DNA from: Cruorifilaria tuberocauda
Taxonomy: Eukaryota; Nematoda; Chromadorea; Rhabditida; Onchocercidae
Assembly (NCBI GenBank): GCA_013365365.1
Contig: JABVXU010000035.1
Location: 186,001 to 250,000, forward strand
Reading direction: 5' to 3'
DNA length: 64,000 nt
Both the position numbers and the translations under genes were made by a program. The number at the start of each line of letters is the position of its first letter. Positions within the stretch are counted from its first letter, which is position 1. This document shows, one piece after another, positions 13,520-24,280 of this stretch. The notes under the pieces are model-generated. The model saw nothing but the letters and a program-made list of their open reading frames with translations, had not been told where the DNA came from and did no database searches.

Positions 13520-14933
13520 TTTTTTTTTATCGTTTGCTTCTTTTGGTTAACCGGTGGAAATATTTTAATTCTTTCTATTACTTTCCTGTTTATTCATATG
13601 GAAAATGTGTTACATAAGCTGGATGTAAATTTTTTGTCAACTCAGGGAAAATTTGTAGTATACCTTTAAATTTTTTATCACTTTTTGGATTCGACGAATT
13701 TTTTTGATGATACCATTGAATTTAATTCACCTATTTAGGAATTCTCTTAAAAACCCAAAACTTTTGAAGCTAAGTTAGACTAGATTCTGAATAAGAGCAG
13801 TTTCCTAAATGGACAGACTCCAGAAATCTAACTTCACGTCATCAGTATATATAGACATTCGTTAAATTTACAATTAAGATTCAGGTGAAACTTTTTTTAT
13901 TAAGCTCAGTTTGTTTTCAGTTTTACAGGTGAGGTGTACAGTTTAATAAAATTACCAGTAGTGAAAAACTGAAATTCTGAATTCCAACCAGGTTTATCTT
14001 ACGGTTCCAATCAATTTCAACCATTCTTGCCGATTTTTTACCAAATCACAGTTGGCAAGATTGGAAGAAAGAATCCTTTTTGTTTATTTGATTAGATTCG
14101 CTAGTTTTTTCTTTCCTTTGTATATTTTTAGCCTTATATCATTTTTATCTGCTTTTCAGAGATTCTTCCCACTTCTTGTATTCCATATTTTATTTTATTT
14201 TTAAAAAAAAAGATATTTATTTAACTTCATTTAATGCAAAATGTGTAATTAAGTGGGTAAAGGGGGTATTTAAAAGTATATCTCAGAGAATGCTATTAGG
14301 ATTTAAGTGGTTCTCATTTATTTTTTTCCTAAATTCTTTTTCAGCAATTATTGCATAATCTTTTTCTATCTCATATTTCAACTGATATAATAGGTTATTG
14401 ATAGAGATTTGAAGATAAGAAGCGGGAATTTCTGGATAATTACGGTCTCAAAATCTATTGATAGAGAGATCTGTCATCTTTTTCTATTTGTTTTTATTTT
14501 TAGTTTTTATTGTATTTAATTTTGTGGTCTTGGAAAAGAAAATCAGGCAGCCTTTTCTTGATTTCAAAAATTATTTTCATTTGTTGCATTGTTTAGCATT
14601 ACGATTAGTACTATGTCTCCCTCTCTTCTCTTTTCTCCCTCTCTCTCTCCCTTTCTCTTTCTGTGTGCGTGTTTGTCACTGTATATGTACTATAAAAATA
14701 TTATACATGGTCTGAGATAATTATGTGTTTCAAAAATCCCGGTGATGTGTACAGCATTCTTCATGGTATTCTTGTTTGTCGGTTTAGGATGCTTCAAATT
14801 AATTACATATAAAAGTGTGACACTTTAATGTCTTTAAACAAACAATATAATTTTTGCAAAATTTCAATTAAATTTCCAGATATCAAAGAAGAGAAAAGCT
14901 CAACTAATGTCAAAGGTCAAGTGATGATACCAT

Positions 14934-15017
14934 GATTTATTTAAAATTGAAAATAAGAATTTGAAATTGAAGATAAAAACAGAATTAAAGATAAGATTTA
15001 TTTAAAATTGAAAATAA
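14934..15017 (+). repeat. 23-bp direct repeat, two copies
   Basis: The words at 14934-14956 and 14995-15017 are identical or nearly so (beginning GATTTATTTAAAATTG) and start 61 bp apart, in an A-rich stretch with several looser AATTGAAGATAA-like words between. It looks like a decayed minisatellite or local duplication. Confidence 0.6.
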
Positions 15018-16694
15018 AAAGTGAAATTGGGCTATGGATTTGAATTCCAACTAATTTCCAATTAAATTAAAAAATTAAAATTTTGAAGGGGATTTATCAT
15101 TGATTATTTTTGGCTTTATGAATAGCATAGTTGACCGCGGAAGCGTAAATGTTATCTATATGATTCAATGAGTTAAATAGACCGTATATGGAATGAACCA
15201 ATAAGGTTTTGTTCGATTTATGGTCAATGATGCAGGAGAATTTCAATCGAACACAATCCTTTCCCAGCATTTATTATCTTCATGAAAGCATATCAAATCG
15301 TTAATCATAATTGATGATACCTTATGATTTCATCAGGAGTACGATTTCAGATCTGTAAAATATTGGAAAACAATCTTCTTGAACTTATTCATCAAGATTA
15401 TTTATTCCTATTTACTTTCAGTTTATGTTCAAGAAACTTTTAAACTCATAATTTCATCAGTATAGGAAAAGATTAAATTAACCTTTAATTTCCAGGCTTC
15501 ATTTATTCTTTTTATATTTTAGCGAAATTATAAATAAATTGTCACCAGTATTTTTCAAACATTTATTTAATTAATTTTCAGGATAACAAATCTAAAATAA
15601 TTTTTCCATTGTTTACACCGGTGGTTGCAGATTGGTTATGATATGATTTATTCGAAAACTGCGATCTGATAATTATACTCCTGCATGAAATATTGTAAAT
15701 ATTGATCAGTTTCGCAAAATATAATAAAAATGAACTGTATAACTCTCCTCATTTTCCTATATTGTTTTAGATAAAAATATCATCCAGAATTAACAGATAA
15801 TCGAAGATAAGAAAAGTAAAATATGTTGAAAGATAGCCAGTTTGTTTGTGTCCATGAACTGCAAATATTCTTCAAAAAAAGTTTGTAAAAATAATTAAAA
15901 TGACAGTCAGTAGACTAATACCAGTTCAAATCAATCAAGAAAAAATTCACACAAACCATGTCATGAAAAAATATTATGAAAAATAAAAAATATTTATAAT
16001 AAAGGTAAAAAAATTAATTCGTCATTGCTCTTTTGTTATTATTATTAGATGGTACAATAAAATGATAATTTTTATCTTTCTTAATCATCCATAAAATTCT
16101 CATTTAGTAATTTTACCAATATTTTCTTTCTTGTTTGATAACAATGAAAAATGATACACCCAATTATCAAGTTTCATGAAAAAGGAAATGTCTGAACAAA
16201 CATAAAGAGAATGTCAGAAACATGGCGTAATGATACATGAAGAAATTGTTTTCTGAACAAAATCATTCGAATGATAACCTTATAGGAATAAAGTTTTTAT
16301 GGCTCTTCATTACTTTACCAAAATTTGTTTTGCCTTACATTATTACAATAATAATGATAAGGTTTTTGGTTTTTTTGCTCTGACAGTAATTGACAGTGAA
16401 ATTTGTTGATTTCTCAGGAATATTTCACAAATTAAGACGTTTGAAAACAAATTCTATTGGCGAATAACTATTATACAAAATAAATAACATAAACATACAA
16501 ATGCACAAACAAAAAACATAAATAAACAAAAAAAGCAAACAAAAAAAATAAACAGCATTATAGTTCCAGTACCACTTGGCACAGCAATTTTTTCATGGTT
16601 CTCTAATCAAAGTAGTATACGCAGGTGTGTTACCAATCCAAATGGCACTCCGCCAGAAATTTTCCAACGCTTTCTGGTCGTTGAGTGTTTGGAG

Positions 16695-16712
16695 TTTCCC
16701 GCGGGGGGCGGG
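16695..16712 (+). promoter_or_regulatory. GC-rich promoter element: E2F-like TTTCCCGC next to a GC box
   Basis: TTTCCCGC at 16695-16702 matches the E2F/DP consensus TTTSSCGC. It is followed at once by GGGGGGCGGG at 16703-16712, a GC-box (Sp/KLF-type) match. Both lie within a GC-rich island that stands out in a 70% AT background. It is about 90 bp before the probable trans-splice acceptor (AG at 16799-16800) and 133 bp before the SKIP start codon. A promoter role is inferred from position and motif only. Confidence 0.45.
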
Positions 16713-16844
16713 TTACCCTATTCGTTATTGGAATATTTCGGTGTCTTGAAGAATGAAATAAAATTATTTCATGCATATACATGTATATGTTTTGTTTTAG
16801 TATTTTTATTCGTGCTTTCAAAAGGTGACAGGCCGAAAAAAAGA

Positions 16845-19800
16845 ATGTCAGTGAAACTTGCCGAGTATGCTTTTTTTTTCTCTTCTTTTATTCCTGTTTC
16901 TTTTTTTAAAGATATTTTGAAACGCATATTTTTCCATATTTTCTAAATTTAAGGTCGGAGCAAGATCATTATCCATCTTCTGCATCTCTTTATACTGACA
17001 ATTAATCAGTCATAATTTTTATTCTTACTGCGACTAAATAATTATAAAATAGTGTAAAGGACGTTTAGTGTTTCAGATTCCATTTACTCTACTTTTCATT
17101 TCTTCCTGTAATATGTAATCATTACATTACAGAATACTTCCGACTCCATCGTCTACATCAGATGAATGGTCCTCTATTCGTCGCGACCCTTGGTTTCAAG
17201 GACGAGAAGTAAGTTCAGCAATTCTGATGTATATGCAGCTAAACACTTAATAAATTTGCTGCATCAAAAAACTATGATATGCTCACTGTATGAGCGCAAA
17301 GACGGTGGGAGCTAAAATTTTCGTATAAATTCTCAAAATACTGGACAAATAAATGTAGATGCTGTTTCAGGATGCTTTGAAAGGCGATAATGTTGGAGCT
17401 GTGGTATTGAAAGAGCCACCACCTTATGGCAAAAGAAATGGCTGGATACCGAGAAATATGGAAGTAATAGTCGTTTCTTATTATAGTTATTTACAATATC
17501 AGTTGCTTCGAAGAAGTTTCTTTAACTGGTTATTGCAATAAGCAGGATTTTTTTCAGGATTTCGGTGACGGTGGAGCGTTTCCCGAAATATTTGTGGCAC
17601 AGTTTCCTTTAGGTGTCATTTTTTGTTCTTTTATTTTGTAAACGATTATTTTGAATGAAAATCAAAATTTAGTTATATGGTTTCTGATTTCCTTGATTCA
17701 AAAATGGAACCTTTAACATTTCAAGTTCTTATGATCCCATCTTTTTTTTTGGATAGTTTTTTTATAAAACTGGTTAAATTAGATAAAGTGTATCTTAGGA
17801 ATGGGAATGGATTTGAGAAAAAAGGCCAGCAGCGATAAGACAATTGCGCTTCAGTGTGACGCAGATGGAAAGCTGAGGCATGATGCAGTTGTGCGTATTG
17901 GACATTCAAAAGATAAAGTAGGTCTAGACTTTTTCCTTGATCCTCATTGCAGAATCAATTATATTACTGTTATAAATGTTTGTTACAGCTGTTTGCAGGA
18001 ACGAGTTTTCATAAAAAATTCATTACTAGCTTTTCAGCATGCACTGGAATACAGAATTGTTTCCTCTTCGTATAACAAACCTTAACTACCAAAGTTTTCC
18101 ATAAATGATTATTACAGATAATTTATACGAGGTTAGCAGATATGAAGCCGAAAATGTTAGAAGAAGAAGACGAATCATTTCAAAAACCAGATGAGGAAAC
18201 AATTGCGCAGCAGACTGAAGCTACTCGTTTGGCATTGGAGAAGATCACTTCAACGAAAGTATAAATTTTATAGACTTCTTTCTAGACTTTAGAGTAAGTA
18301 GGAACTTCTAAATTGCATATTCATAAAACCTTCAACTGTTTGACATTTTCTTCAGGTTGCGAGTGCTTTACCTGTTCGTCACGCACAGAGACCAGATCCA
18401 GTGCAGTACATACGTTACACACCAAGTCAACAAGGTGGTGGGCATAATAGTGGCGCTCAGCAGCGAATTATTCGCATGGTTGACGTACAGCAAGATCCAA
18501 TGGAACCTCCAAAATTTAAGTATGTTGTTTTTTATATTTTTATTGTCTGAGAATTGTTATGATTAAAGAATGTTTGCACTGTAGCAGTCATAAGTTATTA
18601 GGATTATAAATAAGTGAAAGCACAAGAAACTTTAGCATAGATTTGGGAACGCTACAATTGGTGGAATTGATCGTCACTGCTGTTTCTTGATACTGTGACA
18701 GCTTATTTTATTTCAGAATCAACCAGAAGATACCACGTGCTCCTCCATCTCCTCCAGCTCCTGTAATGCATTCTCCACCTCGGAAGGTTCATTTTCCACT
18801 TCTTCCTTTTTTTGTCCTGCATTACTACAAAATATCTTAATTTTTCGACTTAAATTTATTATTTTATACATACTATTCCAGACGACTGTGAAAGAACAGG
18901 CTGATTGGAAAATCCCACCATGCATATCGAATTGGAAGAATCCGAAAGGTGGCTTCTTAAGATAATATGAAGTAGATAATATATGAATGTTCTAAATCTA
19001 TTGTTGTGTTGCTTTCTTAGAAACATTTTTTATGGACAAAATTCATTTATCAAGCTGTATTTTATGTTGGGTTTTTTTTTCAGGATTTACTATTGCGCTG
19101 GATAAGCGACTGGCTGCTGATGGAAGAGGCCTACAGCAGGTTTCGATTTATAGATATTTTCAATATTTTTTAAACCAAAGTTACAACAAATATAATGAAA
19201 AACTTCATTGCAATATCTTTTAAAGGTTCATATCAATGAAAATTTTGCGAAGTTAGCGGAATCACTATATTTGGCTGATCGTACAGCTCGTGAAGCTGTT
19301 GAAACGCGTGCACAAATGGAACGTCGTGTCGCCCAGAATAAGAAGGCTGAACAAGAGGAGAAGATGAGAGCTATGGCTGCAAAAGCCAGGTTCGTTTGAA
19401 TTTTAAAACCGCAGTGATTGGTATTTATAAACAATTTTTTTAGAATTTTTGCAAAGGATGATGAACTTAAATTATTATTGTCTATCTGAATTAACTACTA
19501 CGCAATGATCTCCGAAGTAATTCAGCGAACAGAAATGATGCAGTGCACTTTTAATATTCAGATGAGCTATATATCATGTAATTCTTACCATTTAACCTTA
19601 AATTAGTTCATCTTATAGGCAAGAACGTGCTGTGCTCAAGAAAGCACATGAAGACGATTCAACAAACCAAGAAGCCCGTGAACGTGATCAAATCAGGTAA
19701 ATCAAATATTCTTATTAATGTACATTTTCTTTTTGCATGCGATGTTTCAGGTTCAGTGGAAATCATAAAACAGTAATTATATTGTTAGATCGAGCATTAT

Positions 19801-21238
19801 CATATTTCCTGAGGAAAACAAAATTTTTCAAATTGTTTATTTTACAAGGAATAATGTTATCAAGTGTTTTAAGTCTGTTAATCAATTAAATTAAAGTCAT
19901 CTGAGAGATTTTTAAAAGAACTTCTTAGGTAGCATATAGAAATAGCGGAAATAGGATTTGAGAGTTGCTTAATTTTTTGAGTTCTTGTAGGCGTGATCGC
20001 TTAGATGAACATCGCCGTGAAAGAAATATTGCACGGAATAATCCAGATAAGTTGGATAGGTTTAAAAAGGGTCGTGAAAGAGATATCAGCGAGAAAATTG
20101 CACTTGGTTTGCCTGATGCTCGAGCAAGACACCACGAAACACAATTTGATCAGCGACTTTTTGATCAATCTAAGGTTTTTTTGTTTTTGTTTGATTCAGC
20201 TCTACTTTTTTATTGAAAACTGTTTTGATATTGCTTTTATTGTTCCTCATAGTAAATCTTTAATTTTTTTCTTTGAATTTTTTTGATCAATGTGAAGGAT
20301 AAAAAAATTTATGCGATTTGCGGATTTTTTCAGGGATTAGATAGCGGTGGTATTGATGATGAAACATACAGCGCATATGACAAACCATGGCGTGCTCAGG
20401 ACAATATTCAGCAGCATATTTATCGGCCAAGTAAACTACATTTTTCTGGAAAATTTGATTTTCAGTATTCAATATTCAAACGACGAGAAGCTTGGGGCGT
20501 TAAAAAATATGAGAAGTGTTTGTAGATATTTGGAATCTGAGAGTTATTTGTTTCAGGTAAAAATCTTGACAAAGATCTTTATGGTGATGATTTGGATCGC
20601 ATCATTAGTACCAACCGATTCGTTCCTGATAAGGGATTTAGTGGTACTGAACCTGGAGCAGCTCGCAATGCTGGGCCTGTTGAGGTTTGTTTTATTCCTT
20701 AGCGCTCTATATTGTTCTCAAAATCACATTATTTTTTTCTTATCACATCTAATTTTTCTGTATAATAGATAAGAAGTTGACTCTTATCTAACAGTGCGTC
20801 TAATTTTCTTATAGTAAATTTTGTTAATAGTTTTTAGAATGTTCATATTTTTACGAGTTTTTTGAACAGCACGAAAGTTTATTAAAATTAAAAACATGTT
20901 TTGCGCAATATTTTTGTTTAATCCTTTTCACTTCGAATTTCAAAACTTGAATCCATCCTTTTTGGCCTGAAAATGAAAAAATTAATTAAGATCTTTATAT
21001 TTAAAAAATTTAGAAAAAACCTTAGGCAAATGATCTCCTTTTGCTTCTGATTATTGCTTCGAAGTTTTGGGTTTTATTCACTCTAAAACTTAATTTCCAG
21101 TTCGAAAAAGAGGAGGAGGACATCTTCGGTCTTGGCCAGTTGTTACAATCAGCTAAAGAATCAGGTAAAGAATTGAAAAAAAGAATAGCTGACGGTGGTG
21201 CTGATGAAGGTTCTTCCTCATCTAAGAAACGTCGGTGA
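16845..21238 (+). CDS. skp-1: SKIP / SNW1 homologue, splicing and transcription cofactor
   Basis: SNW-domain protein of the activated spliceosome (NTC/Prp45 family), also a nuclear-receptor and Notch-pathway coregulator in other animals. Exons: 16845-16864, 17133-17208, 17371-17463, 17558-17612, 17799-17917, 18118-18258, 18356-18519, 18717-18786, 18882-18948, 19084-19139, 19226-19389, 19619-19696, 19991-20174, 20334-20430, 20557-20684, 21101-21238. They total 1,650 nt (549 aa; human SNW1 is 536). Near-identity to the family is visible throughout: EPPPYGKRNGWIPR, GDGGAFPEI, QYIRYTPSQQG, PPSPPAPVMHSP, the SNWKNPKG signature around residue 262, LDKRLAADGRGLQ, VHINENFAKLAE, DQRLFDQSKG and NRFVPDKGFSG, with a basic KKRR end. 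The start was chosen because it reads MSVKLAEILPTPS, and an acceptor (TTTTGTTTTAG) lies 44 nt upstream, typical of spliced-leader addition. All junctions keep phase. Confidence 0.96.
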
Positions 21239-21895
21239 ATAGTTCCTATGAAGTTTTTATTGAGAAAATTTTTGATTTTTTTACCAAATATCTGCCGCAA
21301 TGATGAAATTTTAATGCATTGCTTTTTTTGAGATTGTAATAATTGTATACAGATTCAAATACATGGTCAGAAACGGCATTAGTTGCTTGAGGATACATGT
21401 TTCCCGACTTCTTTTTTATCTTTTGAAATTTTCAAAAAAGTGAACTTCCATTTTGAGGAAGAAAATATAAGCTTGGAAAAATGGAGCTTTGTCTGGCATA
21501 TTTGCTTCCCATTCATATTTTAATATACATGTTTGAACTATTATTACATGTTTATTTTTACAATGATGTCGCAAATGATGGATTTATATTTTACTTTAAT
21601 TAAACTGTTTTGTATACAGTTTCTGGACTTTAATGTCGGTGCCGAATGCTATGAATAATTTCTTCTTATGTCCACAGTACTATTAATATATTGACAAATT
21701 CAACACGAGGGATGAATGAGGAACAAAAGGAAGCCCAAAGATCCGGCAGTTCGGCATTTGTTTTGAGGCTATATGGATTCATATAAATGCATTAAAAATG
21801 TTAAAGATTTAAACATTTCATGTGTCTAATTGTTACTTTTTTCTCTGAAATGCTCTAGGTCTCGTTTCTTATAAACCTCTAACCTTCTTTGTCAC

Positions 21896-22875
21896 TCAGT
21901 TTACTTTCATGTAACTATGTGTTCTAAGCTGATGTAAGTCACAAAAATTTTTGACCTTTTGGAAAAAATTTTGTATGGAAAAGCTTACCGGTTTACTATT
22001 TTCTTGTATTGGAGTACCTTTTAATTGTACATCCTGATCCTGAACATCTGGTTTGTTGATTCTTGGATTTGGTTTAATATCTGCTTCAGCTTTTGGTACT
22101 TTGAAATCGTCATTTCGTATAACTTAAAAAAAGACGATGAAGGCGCAAATCATTATTCCTGCAACCACTGAGAAATTTCATAGTATTGTCAGCAACGTCG
22201 ATAAAAGTGTATGTTTTGTACTTTTGTTATATTGTAATTTATTGCAACAGGTTAGATTTCTCTCCTCGTGTTATGAAAGTCTGATAACTAATAATGGATT
22301 CTGAAGCTGCGTTTTTTGAGGCGATTTGAAAAGAACTTGAGATTATTTATTGTATGACTTTGAAATAATGTAAAGAAACGCACTTTTGCTGCCTTTAACT
22401 GGAAATGCAACTGTACTCCTCATTCCGTAATACGTGTCCGCTTCTATTGCATTTGGGTCCTGTATTTTGAAAATGCTTTAGAAAAAAGAGAAAACAGAAA
22501 TTATAAATGAAAGATAATATGAGATTTAAGTCAGCAGATTGGCGTTCTGATCTTCCGGCCATATTTGATCATTTTTGAAGAATATTCAAACATTTCGGAA
22601 AATGTCTTCAAAATATGCAAAATCTTAAGAGATGAATTTTGAGATGCAATGTAGGAATTGCTGATTGAAAAGTGTTTCAAATGAAGTGTTTTCATGTTGG
22701 AAAGAATAAGTAAATGAAGACTTAGTACCAAAAATTCGGGTAAATGCCCTGGCTTATATGGACGTTTGGATCTTTTCGCTGCGCAGGATAACAATACGGT
22801 GGTGATTGCTATGCTATAGATAATACTTGTAAAAAATGTTGTCACTGGTACTGTGGTTGGCAACCATAAATACAT
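21896..22875 (-). CDS. Small single-pass membrane protein, function unknown
   Basis: Not recognised. Minus-strand exons 22875-22729, 22459-22384 and 22122-21896 join in phase to about 149 codons. The start follows a good trans-splice acceptor (TTTTCTAG, new 5' end at 22888), leaving a 13-nt leader. Residues about 8-33 form one hydrophobic membrane segment (VTTFFTSIIYSIAITTVLL), followed by CAAKRSKRPYKP, a basic stop-transfer flank. The rest is hydrophilic, with VPKAEADIKPNPRINKP. The protein is probably anchored by its N-terminus with a polar tail. The last exon contains a possible 60-nt intron (GTAAGC from 21988 to an ACATCAG acceptor) whose removal keeps frame, so the C-terminus may exist in two forms. 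It ends tail-to-tail with SKIP and starts head-to-head with RMI1. Confidence 0.6.
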
Positions 22876-24248
22876 TTGTTTAAGCACCCTAGAAAATCTT
22901 GTATTTAAAATCAACTATGTGAATTCCTCTCCAATTGCCATTACTTTAGCTTATAGTAAGTAGTTAAAGAAGTCATGCTTTTGTTTGGAACTACGAATCC
23001 GTAGTGAGGATCTGGTGTGATTTGATAGTTTTGAAAAAATCATTATTTGTAATAAATTATGATAAGATCTCTGTCAGCAATACCTTAGAAAAATTCCATG
23101 AGTAAAATGTTCGGGAGAAGAAGTAATTTACTTTTAATGCTGATAATCTGTGATGTTTTCTTTATAGGAAATAAATCATTAATAAATAATAACTTACTTT
23201 TATTGCTTCTTATGAATGATATGCAAATGTAGGAAAGATTTAGAAATATTTAATTATCTTTTACTTTCATAATTGATTATTGATTTAGAGTTCATAGATT
23301 TATCAAGTAGTTGATCAATTGCTACTGTCTCTTTTGTTCCCTTTAAGACATTTTATTCATGTATTTTCCCTATGTACTATGAAAGGGAAAGAGAAGCCAT
23401 TGGTACTGTGAACGACACAATACATCGTTGGTATGCTACAATAGAATGATTAGAAATGGAGAAAGCCAAAGTAAATGAAATGTTATCAAAATCGGTAATA
23501 CAGTGTGATCCTATCAGTAATGACAATAAATTCAAGTTATATGAGCGGAGAATAATTTAAAGGAATGAAGATTTCCCATTCGATTCAAACGTCTCACCTT
23601 TACCAGAAGTGGTAAAAACAATCTATTGAAATGCAGGAGACATAGTAGTTGCATAATGTAACCGGTGTTTGGCGCAAAAATAGATTTAAAATTTTCTAAA
23701 ACTTTTCTGGCTTGATTGATTAATAATTAATTCTGTAGCTGCTTTTCTTTATATTGTTCTCTCTTTTTGCAGTATTATTTTTTGTTATTCGGAAATTTGA
23801 TATTAGAGAAATAAGGTTTAACTTTTGTCAGAAATGTATATTTTTGTCTAATATATCTATGTGATCATCGATGAAATGAAAACTTTTAAAAACTAGTAGA
23901 ATCATAAAAATAGTAACCACGAACATCAGTAAATCATTGTATTTGTTACAGTCTAACTTTGCTTGCAATCTATTCTACTTACAAAAGTTTTGTTTATAAT
24001 GTAAGGATTTGTTTGACTCCTGTATTTCTGCTATCGTACCTTTATAGCTAATAATGTATATATTATTCTCCTTTATCGAAAATTCGTCTAACGTAACAAT
24101 ACGTAACTTTGCTTCTTTTTCCCGCAAAATTTCATGGCCGGATCAAATAAAATTTCGACCTTTCTTGAAATATAATAGTCCTACTTTACAAATTTAGATT
24201 TAAGCAGTTAAAAACTTTTTTAGGTATTAATGTTGTCATTTGTTATGG
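22876..24248. other. Divergent intergenic region with a possible decayed ORF
   Basis: This region separates the small membrane-protein gene (-) from RMI1 (+) and presumably carries both promoters. It ends with the RMI1 trans-splice acceptor (AG at 24222-24223). Between 23348 and 23629 one plus-strand frame stays open except for two stops; this is described as a separate feature. No other gene is seen. Confidence 0.5.
23348..23629 (+). pseudogene. Possible decayed coding fragment, family unknown
   Basis: One reading frame runs 93 codons with a protein-like composition (charged, few F/L/I runs), interrupted only by TGA at 23447 and TAA at 23558, and ending at TGA 23627. Readable pieces include EAIGTVNDTIHRWY before the first stop, KAKVNEMLSKSVIQCD between the stops, and NEDFPFDSNVSPLPEVV after the second. 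No family is recognised, and no exon arrangement that avoids the stops is evident. Frames with so few stops also arise by chance in 64 kb of AT-rich DNA, so the call rests mainly on composition. Confidence 0.3.
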
Positions 24249-24280
24249 ATGGATATCGAAACTATCAAGGAATTTTTTAA
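24222..24280 (+). promoter_or_regulatory. RMI1 5' leader: trans-splice acceptor and overlapping uORF
   Basis: The acceptor AG at 24222-24223 follows a T-rich tract, so the mature leader would begin at 24224. It contains an upstream ATG at 24230, with a second in the same frame at 24245. This opens a 16-codon ORF ending at TAA 24278-24280 that overlaps the main start at 24249 out of frame. Such an overlapping uORF would be expected to lower RMI1 translation if the leader is used as drawn. Confidence 0.5.

Larger units (their letters stand above)
12110..16844. other. Intergenic region between BCL11-like and SKIP genes
   Basis: About 4.7 kb of AT-rich DNA. It holds a GT microsatellite near 13500-13519 and a 23-bp direct repeat at 14934 and 14995. 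A small GC-rich island at about 16620-16720 lies just before SKIP. The ORFs here (13391-13669, 14458-14715 and others) are F/L/I-rich and look like chance. A 3' exon of the BCL11-like gene could lie in the first part, but I see none with matching phase and splice sites. Confidence 0.5.

Noticed and set aside
16630..16821. 63-codon minus-strand ORF over the GC island before SKIP
   Set aside because: Open because the island is GC-rich; the position fits a promoter better and no homology is recognised.
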